Below are positions 1 through 10,000 of a stretch of 64,000 nucleotides of DNA, piece by piece. Position 1 is the first letter of the stretch. Each line of letters begins with the position of its first letter. The stretch is taken from the NCBI RefSeq assembly GCF_040372045.1, contig NZ_BAABWH010000005.1, one strand, 5' to 3'. This DNA comes from Thalassolituus sp006212115 (GTDB lineage: Bacteria > Pseudomonadota > Gammaproteobacteria > Pseudomonadales > Oceanobacteraceae). The notes beneath the pieces are model-generated. The model made no database searches and was not told where the DNA came from. It saw only the letters and a list, made by a program, of their open reading frames with translations. The position numbers and the translations under genes were made by a program.

Positions 1-1
1 T

Positions 2-568
2 GAAGCTGGCGAAAAGATTGCAGTGATTGGTGCGAACGGTGCGGGTAAAACTACCTTCCTGAAATGCCTGGTGGACGACGTCACACCAACAGGCGGTACC
101 ATCAAATGGGCTGAGAACGCCGATCTGGGTTACTACGCTCAGGACCACGAGTACGAGTTCGATCAAGGTGGCAACCTGTACGACTGGATGGAGCAGTGGA
201 AAACAGAGAAGCACGACGATCAGGCTGTACGCGGCACACTCGGACGCCTTCTGTTCAACCAGGATGACATCAAGAAGTCAGTAAAAGTCTGCTCTGGTGG
301 TGAAAAAGGCCGTCTGTTGTTCGGTAAACTGATGATGAACGATCACAACGTCCTGCTGATGGATGAACCGACCAACCACATGGACATGGAATCGATCGAG
401 TCTCTGAACATGGCACTGGAAATGTACGAAGGCACCCTGATCTTCGTCTCCCACGACCGTGAGTTCGTTTCCTCGCTCGCTACCCGCATTATTGAAATCC
501 GGGATAACGAAATCGTCGACTTCCACGGCACCTACGACGAGTACCTGAAGTCTCAGGGCATCGAATAA
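2..568 (+). CDS. ybiT: ABC-F family ATPase, YbiT-like (C-terminal part)
   Basis: The gene enters from outside the window in frame from base 2, so only the second ATPase domain (about 188 codons) is present. Visible motifs are Walker A GANGAGKTT, signature SGGEKGR, Walker B LLMDEPTNH and the H-loop in FVSHDRE. ABC-F proteins have two such domains and no membrane segments, and act on the ribosome. The C-terminal end YDEYLKSQGIE and the block around SIESLNMALEMY closely resemble E. coli YbiT rather than Uup, EttA or YheS. The role as a translation factor is family knowledge. The start of the gene cannot be judged. Confidence 0.88.
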   Translation, partial: EAGEKIAVIGANGAGKTTFLKCLVDDVTPTGGTIKWAENADLGYYAQDHEYEFDQGGNLYDWMEQWKTEKHDDQAVRGTLGRLLFNQDDIKKSVKVCSGGEKGRLLFGKLMMNDHNVLLMDEPTNHMDMESIESLNMALEMYEGTLIFVSHDREFVSSLATRIIEIRDNEIVDFHGTYDEYLKSQGIE

Positions 569-592
569 CCTCCCCGCCTGTATAAACCGAAA

Positions 593-621
593 TTCGTGCG
601 CTGATCGCGTCAGCGCACGAA
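593..621. terminator. Perfect 12-bp stem-loop after the ABC-F gene
   Basis: TTCGTGCGCTGA and TCAGCGCACGAA form a perfect 12-bp stem around a five-base loop, 24 bases after the stop codon. The position suits a terminator or a 3'-end stabilising hairpin, but no run of T follows on the plus strand, so intrinsic termination is not established. Confidence 0.4.
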
Positions 622-758
622 AATCGTGCACAAACCCCTCACTATAACGACATTTTTCTGGCGCACTACTTGCTACTCACCCCATGCACTGCGAAACCTT
701 TCAGTGCATCCCTGTCGGGTACAGGGAGTTTTATTCTCTAATCAGTGGAGTACTTGCC

Positions 759-1556
759 GTGAGAGCACTCGTTTTCGCTCTGGTAATGGTTCTGATGCCA
801 TTAGCCGCGCCCAATGTCAGCTGGGGCATGACCGATGCCGAAGCGATTAACGTTTCCGGACGCCAACGCATGTTGTCGCAACGCATGATGAAGAGCTATC
901 TCATGCTGGGTGCAGATATCAAAGCCGATGAGGCCCAGAAACAACTGGATCAGTCGGTTGCCCTGTTCGAATCTCAGTTTCTTGCCCTGCGCGATTACGC
1001 GCCTGACGAGGGTATCAATGCACTTCTCGACAAGGTAGAAGGCATCTGGCTGACCCATCGTCAGGCCATTCTGCAATCGCCAGATAAGAAAAACGTCGAT
1101 GAACTGATGCGCGACAACCTGAAGTTGCTGACCGCCTGCAACGACGTCGTAAAAGCCATCGAAAACTACTCTGGCATTGCCAGTGGACGACTGGTGAATA
1201 TTTCCGGACGTCAGCGAATGTTGTCCCAGAAAATAGCCAAGGTATACATGGCACTGGCCTGGAACATCGATGACCCCGGCCTGAACGACGAGTTTGATGC
1301 GGCGGTCAACCTGTTCGAAGAGTCGTTGAATGAGCTGAAAGAAAGCGATTCCAATACCGAAGAGCTTGCCGTTGCCCTGACCCGTGTATCCAATCAATGG
1401 AGCTTCTCCCGCTCGGGATTCGAACTGAGTGAGGCGGGCCGGTATGTACCAACTGTTATCTCAGTCACCACCGAATCCATCCTGAAGAAAATGGACGCCA
1501 TTACCGATCAGTATCAGACGGTCATGAACAAACAACAGATGCTCGCTGCAGAATAG
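759..1556 (+). CDS. Secreted protein with duplicated PilJ-type sensory motif
   Basis: Predicted 265-residue exported protein. I chose the GTG at 759 because GTGGAG lies 8 bases upstream and the next residues form a signal peptide (hydrophobic core about 3-17, likely cleavage after SWG). The motif N-[VI]-SGRQRMLSQ occurs twice, at about residues 31-42 and 147-158. This is the hallmark of the type IV pili methyl-accepting N-terminal domain (PilJ/NarX-like helical bundle). Family members bind small anions or act as the sensory part of receptors. Here there is no transmembrane segment after the signal peptide and no output domain, so it is a free periplasmic sensory domain. Its ligand and partner are unknown. 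Confidence 0.75.
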   Translation: MRALVFALVMVLMPLAAPNVSWGMTDAEAINVSGRQRMLSQRMMKSYLMLGADIKADEAQKQLDQSVALFESQFLALRDYAPDEGINALLDKVEGIWLTHRQAILQSPDKKNVDELMRDNLKLLTACNDVVKAIENYSGIASGRLVNISGRQRMLSQKIAKVYMALAWNIDDPGLNDEFDAAVNLFEESLNELKESDSNTEELAVALTRVSNQWSFSRSGFELSEAGRYVPTVISVTTESILKKMDAITDQYQTVMNKQQMLAAE

Positions 1557-1603
1557 AGTGAGCGGCATCCGGGTAAGCACCTGAAAGTGGGCTATTCTGA
1601 ACA

Positions 1604-1638
1604 GAATGAGATGCGGTAATGTGGGCCTATTCTCATTC
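1604..1638. repeat. Inverted repeat between the PilJ-like and cNMP genes
   Basis: GAATGAGA (1604-1611) and TCTCATTC (1631-1638) are perfect 8-base arms separated by 19 bases. They lie in the 144-base gap, 63 bases before the next start. They could be an operator or a weak mRNA hairpin; there is no T tract. Confidence 0.3.
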
Positions 1639-1700
1639 CTGACAGGTCGGGGCTGGTATGCTTCGCCTGTATTGTTCAGACACTCACGACAGGATTTTTT

Positions 1701-2318
1701 ATGCGCCCCGTCACTCGGGAAGAATACCCGCTCGACAGCTTGCACCGTATTGTCTCTGGCGTCACCTTCTTCAAAGAACTGCTGAAAACAGACGCCGAGC
1801 AATTTGAACTACTGATGACCCAGGCACGGTTTGTCACAGCAGACGAAAGCGAAATAATCCTGCACAAAGGCGACGGCGCAAACGTGCTGTACTTTCTACT
1901 CCGTGGCGAGCTGGAAGTCATGAGCGACGATGACGGAGCAACCACCATAGGCACCATTAACCCCGGAGAACCCTTCGGTGTGATGGCCATGGTGCTCAAT
2001 TTCAAGCGTTCAGCATCTATTCGGGTCAAATCCAAGCAAGCACTGTTAGCCGGTATCGAATTTGACCATTTCCGGCACAACGACAATGCCAGTATCTTCA
2101 GCCTCGGTACCCGGATCACATTTTTCCGAATGTTGAACAGTAATATCCGCTGGGCCCTTGAGCGCTACAAGATCCAGCACCCCAGCCATGATCTGGTTCA
2201 CCGTATCCGCGCACTCCCGATTTACACTGGTGAAAAAAACACAGCGGCTGAGCTTCATGCTCTGATGGAGCTGGCGCACCTGCAAGCCGATCTTTTACGC
2301 GACTGGAATGACGCCTGA
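1701..2318 (+). CDS. Cyclic nucleotide-binding domain protein
   Basis: A 205-residue protein with one Crp/cNMP-binding beta-roll, about residues 20-125: KGDGANVLYFLLRGELEV, then GTINPGEPFG, then RSASIRVKS. The remaining C-terminal third is helical and has no recognisable helix-turn-helix, so it is probably not a Crp-type DNA-binding regulator. It may be a stand-alone ligand-sensing module that works through a partner. There is no signal peptide or membrane segment. The phosphate-binding Arg of true cAMP binders (motif RxA) may correspond to the RSAS segment, but cAMP binding is not certain. Confidence 0.72.
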   Translation: MRPVTREEYPLDSLHRIVSGVTFFKELLKTDAEQFELLMTQARFVTADESEIILHKGDGANVLYFLLRGELEVMSDDDGATTIGTINPGEPFGVMAMVLNFKRSASIRVKSKQALLAGIEFDHFRHNDNASIFSLGTRITFFRMLNSNIRWALERYKIQHPSHDLVHRIRALPIYTGEKNTAAELHALMELAHLQADLLRDWNDA

Positions 2319-2336
2319 TATCTAGGCGTCTCTCTT
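2310..2336 (+). terminator. Possible terminator overlapping the cNMP gene stop
   Basis: GACGCC (2310-2315) and GGCGTC (2325-2330) form a 6-bp stem whose loop contains the TGA stop of the cNMP-binding gene. TCTCTT follows. The U-run is short, so this is at best a weak terminator. Confidence 0.4.
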
Positions 2337-2500
2337 ATCAGTACATCCAATTGATTCGTCGTTGTCACAGATCAATGTGTTCAGCAATTACGACATTAGC
2401 AGTCTTTCACCGTGGCCGGCATAGGCATAGAATTTAACTACCCCTGAATAATTCAGTCCCGTCTTTCGGCGTTTAACCCAAACTGGAACGCGTTTGCCTC

Positions 2501-3757
2501 ATGCCCGACTATGTTTCCTGGATACTGATTTCTCTGGCAGTACTTGCCCTGATCAGCATTATTTTTGAAGAAGTTATTCACATTAACAAAGCCCAATCGG
2601 TGCTTTTCTTCGGATCGTTCTCTTGGGTGATCCTGTTTGCAGCGACATCCGGAACCGACAGCCATCATCTGGTTGAGGAAGGCCTGAAAGAGAATATCGG
2701 AGAGATTGCAGCACTCTGGCTGTTTCTTACCGCCGCAATGACATTTGTTGCTTACCTGAATAAGAAAGGGCTGATTGAAACCGCGATATTTAAGGTTTTA
2801 CCCAACAACATCTCCGAACGTAAACTGCTTTTCCTGACCGGATTATTTGCCTTTATCTTTTCTTCTCTGGCCGACAACATCACCGCTACCCTGGTCTCTA
2901 TCGCGCTGATCCTGTCTTTGCAGATGCCTCCTTCCAAGACGTTGCGCTTTGCCGCAGTCGCAGTATTCGCCGTCAACTCAGGTGGTGTTGCCATGATTAC
3001 CGGCGATGTGACAACCCTGATGATCTTTCTGGCTGATAAGGCTGAAATTACCAGTCTGTTGCTGCTCGCGGTCCCTGCATTCTCAGCCGTGTTAGTACTG
3101 ATGGGGCTGCTGATGTTGCCGCTATCAGGTCGAGTCGGGATCACCAAGACCTCCCACGACCTGCAGACCATCGATTTGATTATTGCGGGTATCTTTCTGT
3201 TTACCATTCTCACGACCATCGCCTTCAATGTCGTTTTTGGTATTCCGCCCGTGCTGAGTTTTCTGACCGGGCTGGCGACCATGTTCCTCGTGGCAAAGTT
3301 TATGGGCGAAGATACAGAAGACGACCCCATCATGGATTACATACGCCGTATCGAGTTTGATACTTTGATGTTTTTCTTGGGTATTCTTTTGGTAGTGGGC
3401 GCCCTGAAGGAAGTCAAAGCGCTGGATTCTTTTGTCGCCATCTACGACTACCTGCCCGCCTGGCAGGCCAACTATCTGATGGGACTGTTCTCTTCCATCA
3501 TTGATAACGTGCCACTCACGGCGGCGCTGTTAAAATCTGACGTCACCATGAACGCTGGCGAGTGGTTGGCGCTCACGTATGCAGTCGGCGTGGGGGGTTC
3601 CTTGCTGATTATTGGTTCCGCCGCCGGTATCGTCGCCATGAGTAAAATCGAGGCGCTGACCTTTGCCAGCTACCTTAAGTTTATTGTCGCACTGTTGATC
3701 GCCTATACCCTTGGATATGGTCTGACATTGCTATTGGGAAATGTCATTTACAGCTGA
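2501..3757 (+). CDS. nhaD: Na+/H+ antiporter NhaD
   Basis: A 418-residue inner-membrane protein with about 11-12 hydrophobic segments. It belongs to the ion transporter superfamily. The conserved NhaD blocks are present: EVIHINKAQSVLFFG near the N-terminus, SSLADNITATLVSIAL, NSGGVAMITGDVTT and SIIDNVPLTAALL. The polar Asp/Asn/Thr residues in these broken helices are the expected ion-binding sites. NhaD antiporters exchange internal Na+ (or Li+) for external H+ and are common in marine and haloalkaliphilic bacteria. The Shine-Dalgarno sequence is poor. The gene ends 4 bases from the convergent GST-like gene. Confidence 0.9.
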   Translation: MPDYVSWILISLAVLALISIIFEEVIHINKAQSVLFFGSFSWVILFAATSGTDSHHLVEEGLKENIGEIAALWLFLTAAMTFVAYLNKKGLIETAIFKVLPNNISERKLLFLTGLFAFIFSSLADNITATLVSIALILSLQMPPSKTLRFAAVAVFAVNSGGVAMITGDVTTLMIFLADKAEITSLLLLAVPAFSAVLVLMGLLMLPLSGRVGITKTSHDLQTIDLIIAGIFLFTILTTIAFNVVFGIPPVLSFLTGLATMFLVAKFMGEDTEDDPIMDYIRRIEFDTLMFFLGILLVVGALKEVKALDSFVAIYDYLPAWQANYLMGLFSSIIDNVPLTAALLKSDVTMNAGEWLALTYAVGVGGSLLIIGSAAGIVAMSKIEALTFASYLKFIVALLIAYTLGYGLTLLLGNVIYS

Positions 3758-3761
3758 GCGA

Positions 3762-4493
3762 TCAGCGGTTTTGCTCATAGCGGATCGCTAATGATCTCAG
3801 TGCGCGCTCGTGAGAGTGCTTCCACTGTTTCATTTCCTGCGGTTCGTTGTGATCGGATGGCCATTTGAGTCCATAACCATTCGGACGGAACAGCGGTGCG
3901 AATAACGCACAGGCAGTCAGATCCGCACGGCTGAATTCGTTACCAACAAGATAGCGGGTATTGGCGTAGATCTGACGAAGTTCATTCAGGATTTCGTCCA
4001 TGTCGTTCATGGCTTTATGCGCACTGACTTCATTAATATTCATCCAGCCGCGCATGGTGTTAGCCAATTTACGGTATCCGACGTAGAACATAATACGCAC
4101 AAGAACGTTATGCTTAGCCGTGAGCAAAGGAACAATGACCGACGGATACGGCAGCAAAAAATGGTAGTTAAATGTTCTGACAGCCGGACCAGCGATGGCG
4201 TCCAGCCGTGCCTCCCAACCGCGAGCCTGCTCGGCAAGCACGGGATCTTGAGGGGTCAGGCGACGTTCAGGGAATTTCTCTTCCAGATAATCGATAATTT
4301 CCGCACTGCCCTGAATAACATCCGCGCCGTTCTCCAGAACCGGAACCTGCGACTTTGCAGCCAGCTGTAGAATCTTACGCACATGAGGGCCGGGAACGAG
4401 ATTGATCTTCTGGTACTGAATTCCTTTAAAATCCAGTACCCAGCGTACTTTCTCGCAGTAATGTGAAACCGGAAACTGGTATAACTTAATCAT
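3762..4493 (-). CDS. Glutathione S-transferase family protein
   Basis: A 243-residue protein with an N-terminal thioredoxin-like domain (MIKLYQFPVSHYCEKVRW, cis-Pro loop SQVPVLE, then GSAEIIDYLEE) and an all-helical C-terminal domain from about residue 90, including the N-capping segment SRADLTACALFAPL. The Ser/Tyr/Cys near residues 10-13 are candidate glutathione-activating residues. The substrate is unknown. AAGGAG lies 5 bases before the ATG. It is the last gene of a close-packed minus-strand group, 9 bases after the thioesterase-like gene. Confidence 0.82.
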   Translation of the reverse strand: MIKLYQFPVSHYCEKVRWVLDFKGIQYQKINLVPGPHVRKILQLAAKSQVPVLENGADVIQGSAEIIDYLEEKFPERRLTPQDPVLAEQARGWEARLDAIAGPAVRTFNYHFLLPYPSVIVPLLTAKHNVLVRIMFYVGYRKLANTMRGWMNINEVSAHKAMNDMDEILNELRQIYANTRYLVGNEFSRADLTACALFAPLFRPNGYGLKWPSDHNEPQEMKQWKHSHERALRSLAIRYEQNR

Positions 4494-4502
4494 CGGCTCT
4501 CC

Positions 4503-5015
4503 TTAGCGGAGATCCGATGCACTCCGGACTTCCGCTTGAAAACGCTGCCAGCTCTCCACGATACCAGCAGCACTTTGTGGACTTTCACCACTAAAAATAT
4601 CGTTTGGAGCAACCACTGATCCTTTTACGACACAGGCCTCCTTAACCACTCCTGTCGCTACCAGCTTACTCCGCACATAAAAATCGTGCCTGAAATACAC
4701 ATACTTGTTGTCCCACCCAACAAGGGTGGTATCCATCGTCAGCTTCGCCAGAAAACCAACGGGTCGGATATAAACAACATCCTGAGCAGCAATCAGGCGC
4801 ATCCCTGTACTGCTTTTGAGATCACCGCGAATCCCTCTCCAGAATTCAAAGCGTCCCAACTCCATAAAACTCAGAAAGCGGAAGTTCGGCAAATGATTGC
4901 GCCAACCCATGTCGTGGGGCTGAATCCGATAACTCTGCCGGACTACCTCGTCTCTCTGATGTCGCACACCGCGACTGGTTATCCATAAAAGAAAAAAGCG
5001 TATTAATAAATTCAT
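4503..5015 (-). CDS. Hot-dog fold acyl-CoA thioesterase-like protein
   Basis: A 170-residue protein. RIQPHDMGWRNHLPNFRFLSFMELGR fits the 4HBT/hot-dog thioesterase pattern, with the central helix starting near the FMELGRFEFW segment. It is followed by beta strands such as VVYIRPVGFLAKLTMDTTLVGW and YVYFRHDFYVRSKLVATGVVK. The N-terminal MNLLIRFFLLWI is hydrophobic and may be a membrane-contact helix. Eukaryotic THEM6-like and bacterial 4HBT_2 proteins share this arrangement. Acyl-thioester hydrolysis is the family activity; the substrate is not known. The neighbouring lipoprotein gene ends 10 bases upstream. Confidence 0.72.
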   Translation of the reverse strand: MNLLIRFFLLWITSRGVRHQRDEVVRQSYRIQPHDMGWRNHLPNFRFLSFMELGRFEFWRGIRGDLKSSTGMRLIAAQDVVYIRPVGFLAKLTMDTTLVGWDNKYVYFRHDFYVRSKLVATGVVKEACVVKGSVVAPNDIFSGESPQSAAGIVESWQRFQAEVRSASDLR

Positions 5016-5025
5016 AGTGATCCAC

Positions 5026-5736
5026 TCATGGAAGATAAAACTGCAGCTCGACTTCGGCGCCTTTTATGGTGTCTTCAACCGACATCTGGCGAGCTTCTTC
5101 TGATTCATCCCAGTGGATTTTACCGGATAAATTCAACTTCGACTCTGATGGTATCTCCCGAAAGACATTCGGAAGATAACCCTGAGAGCGGACTCGTTCG
5201 TCTGAGTCTTCCCAGGAAATAGAGGGCAAAGCTAAATTAAGGGGCTGTCTACTTTTATTATTGTTCTCTTCTTCTTTTAACTTTTTTGCTTGTGTCAGTG
5301 TTTTCAGAAATTCTTCTTCTGCGGTGTGTTCGTCATCTGACGACTCACTCATCGCAGCATCGTATTCAACCGTCGCATTCAGCGATGGCATATCTGAATC
5401 TTTTTTTTCGCTCTCTTTATCACCTGCTTGGGATAAAATACTCGCATTCCCGTCAGAGCTTTTCTGAGAGGCAGTCGCCACTTTCTGAGATGTGGCCTGC
5501 ACTTCACCATAACCCTGCTCGCCGACTGAATCGTGCATAGGCGTTGTTTCAGTCGACTCTGATGTCGCGTTTTCTGTGCCCTTCGCACTTTTTCCTGTCA
5601 GCGTTTCAAGCGACTGAGACACACCAGACACCGCGCTGGATATCTCATCGCAACCCGTCATCACTATCGAAAGAAAAATCGATACTGCCAACGTCGCAAT
5701 GAATTTGTATTTCCCGCTTATTGATAACTTCATCAT
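5026..5736 (-). CDS. Predicted lipoprotein, unknown function
   Basis: A 236-residue protein not recognised by sequence. It begins with a signal sequence (basic MMKLSISGKYK, hydrophobic IATLAVSIFLSIV) ending in MTGC, so Cys29 is a probable lipidation site. The middle (about 40-165) is low-complexity, rich in Ser, Glu, Thr and Asp, and probably disordered. The C-terminal 70 residues look folded: LNLALPSISWED, then LNLSGKIHWDE, ending in AEVELQFYLP. This layout suggests a membrane-tethered C-terminal beta domain on a long flexible linker. It starts 18 bases after the tilS stop. Confidence 0.68.
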   Translation of the reverse strand: MMKLSISGKYKFIATLAVSIFLSIVMTGCDEISSAVSGVSQSLETLTGKSAKGTENATSESTETTPMHDSVGEQGYGEVQATSQKVATASQKSSDGNASILSQAGDKESEKKDSDMPSLNATVEYDAAMSESSDDEHTAEEEFLKTLTQAKKLKEEENNNKSRQPLNLALPSISWEDSDERVRSQGYLPNVFREIPSESKLNLSGKIHWDESEEARQMSVEDTIKGAEVELQFYLP

Positions 5737-5754
5737 ACCATTCAGTCAGTAAAA

Positions 5755-7083
5755 CTATGTAGCGTCACTCAGCCATTCAAGGCTCAAATTGTCTACTTCA
5801 TCACACAATAGAGAACACTCATTCACCAAACCAATTACCGCGACAATTTCTTCGTCAAAAACCAGTAAAGGCCAGTGTTCCCGCAACCACGGAGGCACAT
5901 TATTCGCTTGCCATATATTCTTAAGTGACAGCGAATGATTCGGCTTTCTCTGCACTCTACGACCGGCCGCGAGCTTTGCCGGAATCAACTGGTAGCCGTT
6001 CGGTAAAGCACGTTGATCGGCCGTCAAACGCCCCCGACCCCAGTTATCCGGTAAACAATGGACACTGTCTGGTGTCGTTTGTTCATACCAGACATAGAGC
6101 GCCCCTTGGTGTCTCTGTAAAACCGCGCCATCGAAGGCCATGTTCGGCTGACGATCTGCGCCTGCAGTCAGGCATTGATCAAGCCAATGCCAGATTCTCT
6201 GCCCCTGAGGCATGGGGTGCTGATTAACGTCGAGCCAATGGCGCAGCATATGAAACTGCATTCGTTTTGGCTGCGTTGCCAGCGCGTCCAGGCTCAGAGC
6301 AAATCGGCCGGTTGCAGGCCAGGAAGTCGGGATCAATGCCTTGTTCAATTCCGGCTGCAGCAAAGACTGCAGCAGCTCGTAATCCTCACTCAAATTCTGG
6401 GAGGTCTGAATCAGAGTCTGCTCTATTGCAGGGTATCGAGCCTGAAGGAGCGGAATCAGACTGTGGCGTAACCAGTTACGATCGAGCGTCTGGTCATTGT
6501 TGCTATCGTCTTCAATCCATTTCAGAGAACGCGCTGCCACGGCCAGATGCGCGCGCGTGATGGACAACCAGGGGCGGATAATAAGACGGGTCTCATCCGG
6601 GTGTCGTGTCAGAGGACGACTTGCTGGCATCCCCCTCAATCCGCGCAAGCCGCTGCCACGGAAAAGTCGGAGTAGCAGGGTTTCACCCTGATCCGAACCG
6701 TGATGCGCCAACAGTAGAAGGCCACCAGACTCGACCTTTTGTTCAAACACCTGATATCGGGCATCACGAGCTGCCGATTCAACGCCTCGACCGTCTTCAA
6801 CGACTGCGACCGTCTCAACGATCAATTCAACATTGAGGTCGGCACACAGTTGCACCACAAACGCCTGCCATTGAGCGGCGTCCGGATGCAGATTGTGATT
6901 CACATGCAATGCAGTAAGGCGGGTACGGTGGGTTTCCAGTGCGGCTAACCGGCTCAGTAACAGCACTGAATCCAAACCGCCGCTAAGCCCAACATAGAGC
7001 TTACGATCGGGGTGGTCCGCCAGGGACTGTTCAATGTCCCGGTCGAGGCGGGCAAGACATTGATCAACTGAAGACGAGTTCAA
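5755..7083 (-). CDS. tilS: tRNA(Ile)-lysidine synthase
   Basis: A 442-residue protein. TilS converts the wobble cytidine of the CAU anticodon of tRNA(Ile2) to lysidine, using ATP and lysine, which changes both its amino-acid identity and codon reading. The N-type ATP pyrophosphatase P-loop is VGLSGGLDSVLL (about residues 26-37). Further family blocks are ALHVNHNLHPDA, LLLAHHGSDQGETLL, RGSGLRGLRGM and SNNDQTLDRNWLRHSLIP. The C-terminal tRNA-binding domain follows. Initiation appears to be at TTG 7081-7083, inside the 3' end of dnaE, with GGGGA 8 bases upstream. The overlap points to translational coupling. Confidence 0.92.
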   Translation of the reverse strand: MNSSSVDQCLARLDRDIEQSLADHPDRKLYVGLSGGLDSVLLLSRLAALETHRTRLTALHVNHNLHPDAAQWQAFVVQLCADLNVELIVETVAVVEDGRGVESAARDARYQVFEQKVESGGLLLLAHHGSDQGETLLLRLFRGSGLRGLRGMPASRPLTRHPDETRLIIRPWLSITRAHLAVAARSLKWIEDDSNNDQTLDRNWLRHSLIPLLQARYPAIEQTLIQTSQNLSEDYELLQSLLQPELNKALIPTSWPATGRFALSLDALATQPKRMQFHMLRHWLDVNQHPMPQGQRIWHWLDQCLTAGADRQPNMAFDGAVLQRHQGALYVWYEQTTPDSVHCLPDNWGRGRLTADQRALPNGYQLIPAKLAAGRRVQRKPNHSLSLKNIWQANNVPPWLREHWPLLVFDEEIVAVIGLVNECSLLCDEVDNLSLEWLSDAT

Positions 7084-10000
7084 CGGCGTGTTCCCCGAAT
7101 TCGTACCTCAGCTCCTGCAATTGTTCGTCCGTGGGGTTGATACGCCACTGCTCTCCGAGGCGGATATCACAGCTGGCGACTTCATTACGATAATCCAGCA
7201 CCAACGGGCAGCCGTTTTCGAGAGGCTGCAAAAGTTGAGTCAAACGCTGGCAGAAAGTCTCGGAACCGACCTCACCGTCAACTTTTACCCGAACGGCCTT
7301 GGCATAGTTCAGCCTCGCCTGACTGATTTCCATGGCGTTGCGGCCTGTCGCTTTCAGTCCACCAGAGTAATCGTCGTGACTGACCTGCGCTTCAATCACC
7401 AGCACTTTATCTTTATCGACGACTTCGCGTACTTGCTCATAAATGTCGGAGAAGAGTGCGACTTCCATACGCCCGGAACGATCGTCAAGGGTGACGAAGC
7501 ACATATTCTCGCCACGCTTGTTTTTCATAACGCGCATGTCGACAACCAAGCCCGCCAGTTTCTGTGGCGCTTTCGCATCCTGCAAATGTGACAACCGGGT
7601 CGGCACCAACTGACGGACTTCATGTTCGTATTCATCGAACGGGTGTCCGGTAACAAACAAGCCGAGGGTGTCTTTTTCACCTTGTAAGCGTTCTTTGAGA
7701 CTCCAGTCGCGAAGATTACGGTAACGCTCGTAGACATCGCCCTCGGCGGCTGCCTCTTCTTCTACCTCGCCGAATAGATCAAACATACCAGCAGCTTCGT
7801 TCGCGGCAGCCTGACCTGCGCTTTTGATGGCGTCTTCAATGTTTGCCATTAATACCGAACGCGATGCGGTGTATTCGAGGCGGTCAAACGCGCCGCAGCG
7901 TACCAAGGCTTCAAGTACCCGCTTATTCAGCTTTTTCGGATCAACACGCTGGCAGAAATCGAACAGGTCGCGGAACGGGCCATCTTTGCGGGCGGCAATA
8001 ATGGCGTCAATCGGGCCTTCACCGACGCCTTTCACCGCGCCCAGACCGTAGACGATGGCGTCGTCATCGTTCACCGTGAAGCCATACTGACTCTGGTTTA
8101 CATCCGGCAGAATCAACTCAATACCCATCTCCCGACACTCTTCGATAAAGACCACCACCTTGTCGGTGGTCTGCATATCCGAGGTCAGTACCGCCGCCAT
8201 AAACGGCGCCGGGAAGTGCTGCTTCAGCCACAGCGTCTGATAAGACACGACCGCATACGCCGCCGAGTGCGATTTGTTAAAACCGTAACCTGCGAATTTT
8301 TCTACAAGGTCGAAGATCTTCATCGCCAGATCAGGGTCAACGCCGACGGAAATCGCCCCTTCGCGGAACGTATCCCGCTGCTTGGCCATTTCTTCGGGCT
8401 TTTTCTTACCCATGGCACGACGCAGCATGTCTGCGCCACCCAGCGTGTAGCCCGCCAGGATCTGGGCAATCTGCATCACCTGTTCCTGATAGACGATAAC
8501 GCCGTACGTCGGCTCGAGCGTTTCTTTTAGGGTTTCATGTTGGAAATCCGGGTGTGGATAGGCGACTTCGGCACGACCGTGCTTACGGTTAATAAAGTCA
8601 TCTACCATGCCCGATTCCAGCGGCCCCGGACGGAACAGGGCCACCAGTGCGATCATATCTTCGATGTTATCCGGCTGCAGACGGCGGATCAGATCTTTCA
8701 TCCCGCGTGATTCGAGCTGGAATACCGCGGTGGTTTTGGCTTCTTTAAGCAGCTTGTAGGAAGGCTCGTCATCGAGTGGAATCATATTGATATCCACCGG
8801 CTCGAGACCCTTTTCCGCCTGCTTGCGGTTAATGGTTTCGAGCGCCCAGTCGATGATAGTCAGGGTCCGCAGACCCAGGAAGTCGAACTTCACCAGACCG
8901 GCTTCTTCTACATCGTTCTTGTCGAACTGAGTCACCAGACCGGTGCCGTCCGGTTCACAGGCCGTCGCCGAGAAGTCGGTCAATTTAGTCGGTGCGATCA
9001 CCACACCACCAGCGTGCTTGCCGGTCTGACGGGCAATCCCCTCAAGCTTGAGGGCCATTTCCCAAATTTCCTGGGCTTCTTCGTCTTCGTCGAGGAATTC
9101 TTTCAGCAGGGCTTCGGTCGACAAAGCCTTCTCCAGCGTCATGCCCGGATCGCCCGGAATCAGCTTAGAGAGCTTATCGGCCAGACCAAACGACTTGCCC
9201 TGAGCACGGGCCACGTCACGCACTACCGCCTTCGCCGCCATGGTGCCGAAGGTCACAATCTGCGATACCGCCTCACGGCCGTAGTTGTCGGCCACGTACT
9301 GAATCACCTTCTCTCGATCTTCCATACAGAAGTCGATATCGAAGTCAGGCATGGAGACACGTTCTGGGTTCAGGAATCGTTCGAACAGCAGGTCGTATTC
9401 AAGCGGATCAAGGTCGGTAATTTTCTGTGCGTAGGCCACCAACGAGCCCGCACCGGACCCCCGCCCCGGGCCAACCGGAATATCGTGATCTTTGGCCCAC
9501 TGAATAAAGTCCATTACGATCAGGAAGTAACCGGGGAATCCCATCTGGATAATAATATCCAGCTCGAACTTCAGACGGTCATCGTAGGGCTTACGTTTTT
9601 CGGCGTATTCCGGTGAGTCTTTAGGTATCCCAGCGAGAATAACATCCAAGCGCTCATTCAGACCTACTTCAGAAATCTTGCGGAAGAAGTCGTCCTCGTT
9701 CATACCTTCCGGAATCGGATAGTCCGGCAGGTAGTAGGTGCCCAGTTCCACTTCTACCGAACAGCGCTTGGCAATCTCCACTGTGTTTTCAATGGCGGAC
9801 GGAATATCGCTGAACAGCGACTCCATCTCTTCTCCCGAGCGGAAATACTGCTGCTCACTGTATTCACGTGGACGACGTGGATCGTCCAACGCAAAGCCCT
9901 GACCAATAGACACTCGGGTTTCGTGAGCTTCAAAGTCATCGGCTTTGATAAAACGTACGTCGTTGGTGGCAACAAGGGGCACATCCAGCTTGCTGGCCAT

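Noticed and set aside
801..1397. 198-codon minus-strand frame opposite the PilJ-type gene
   Set aside because: The plus-strand gene has a signal peptide, ribosome binding site and repeated motif; the antisense frame has none.
9014..9616. 200-codon plus-strand frame opposite dnaE
   Set aside because: Antisense to a conserved polymerase core, without own motifs.
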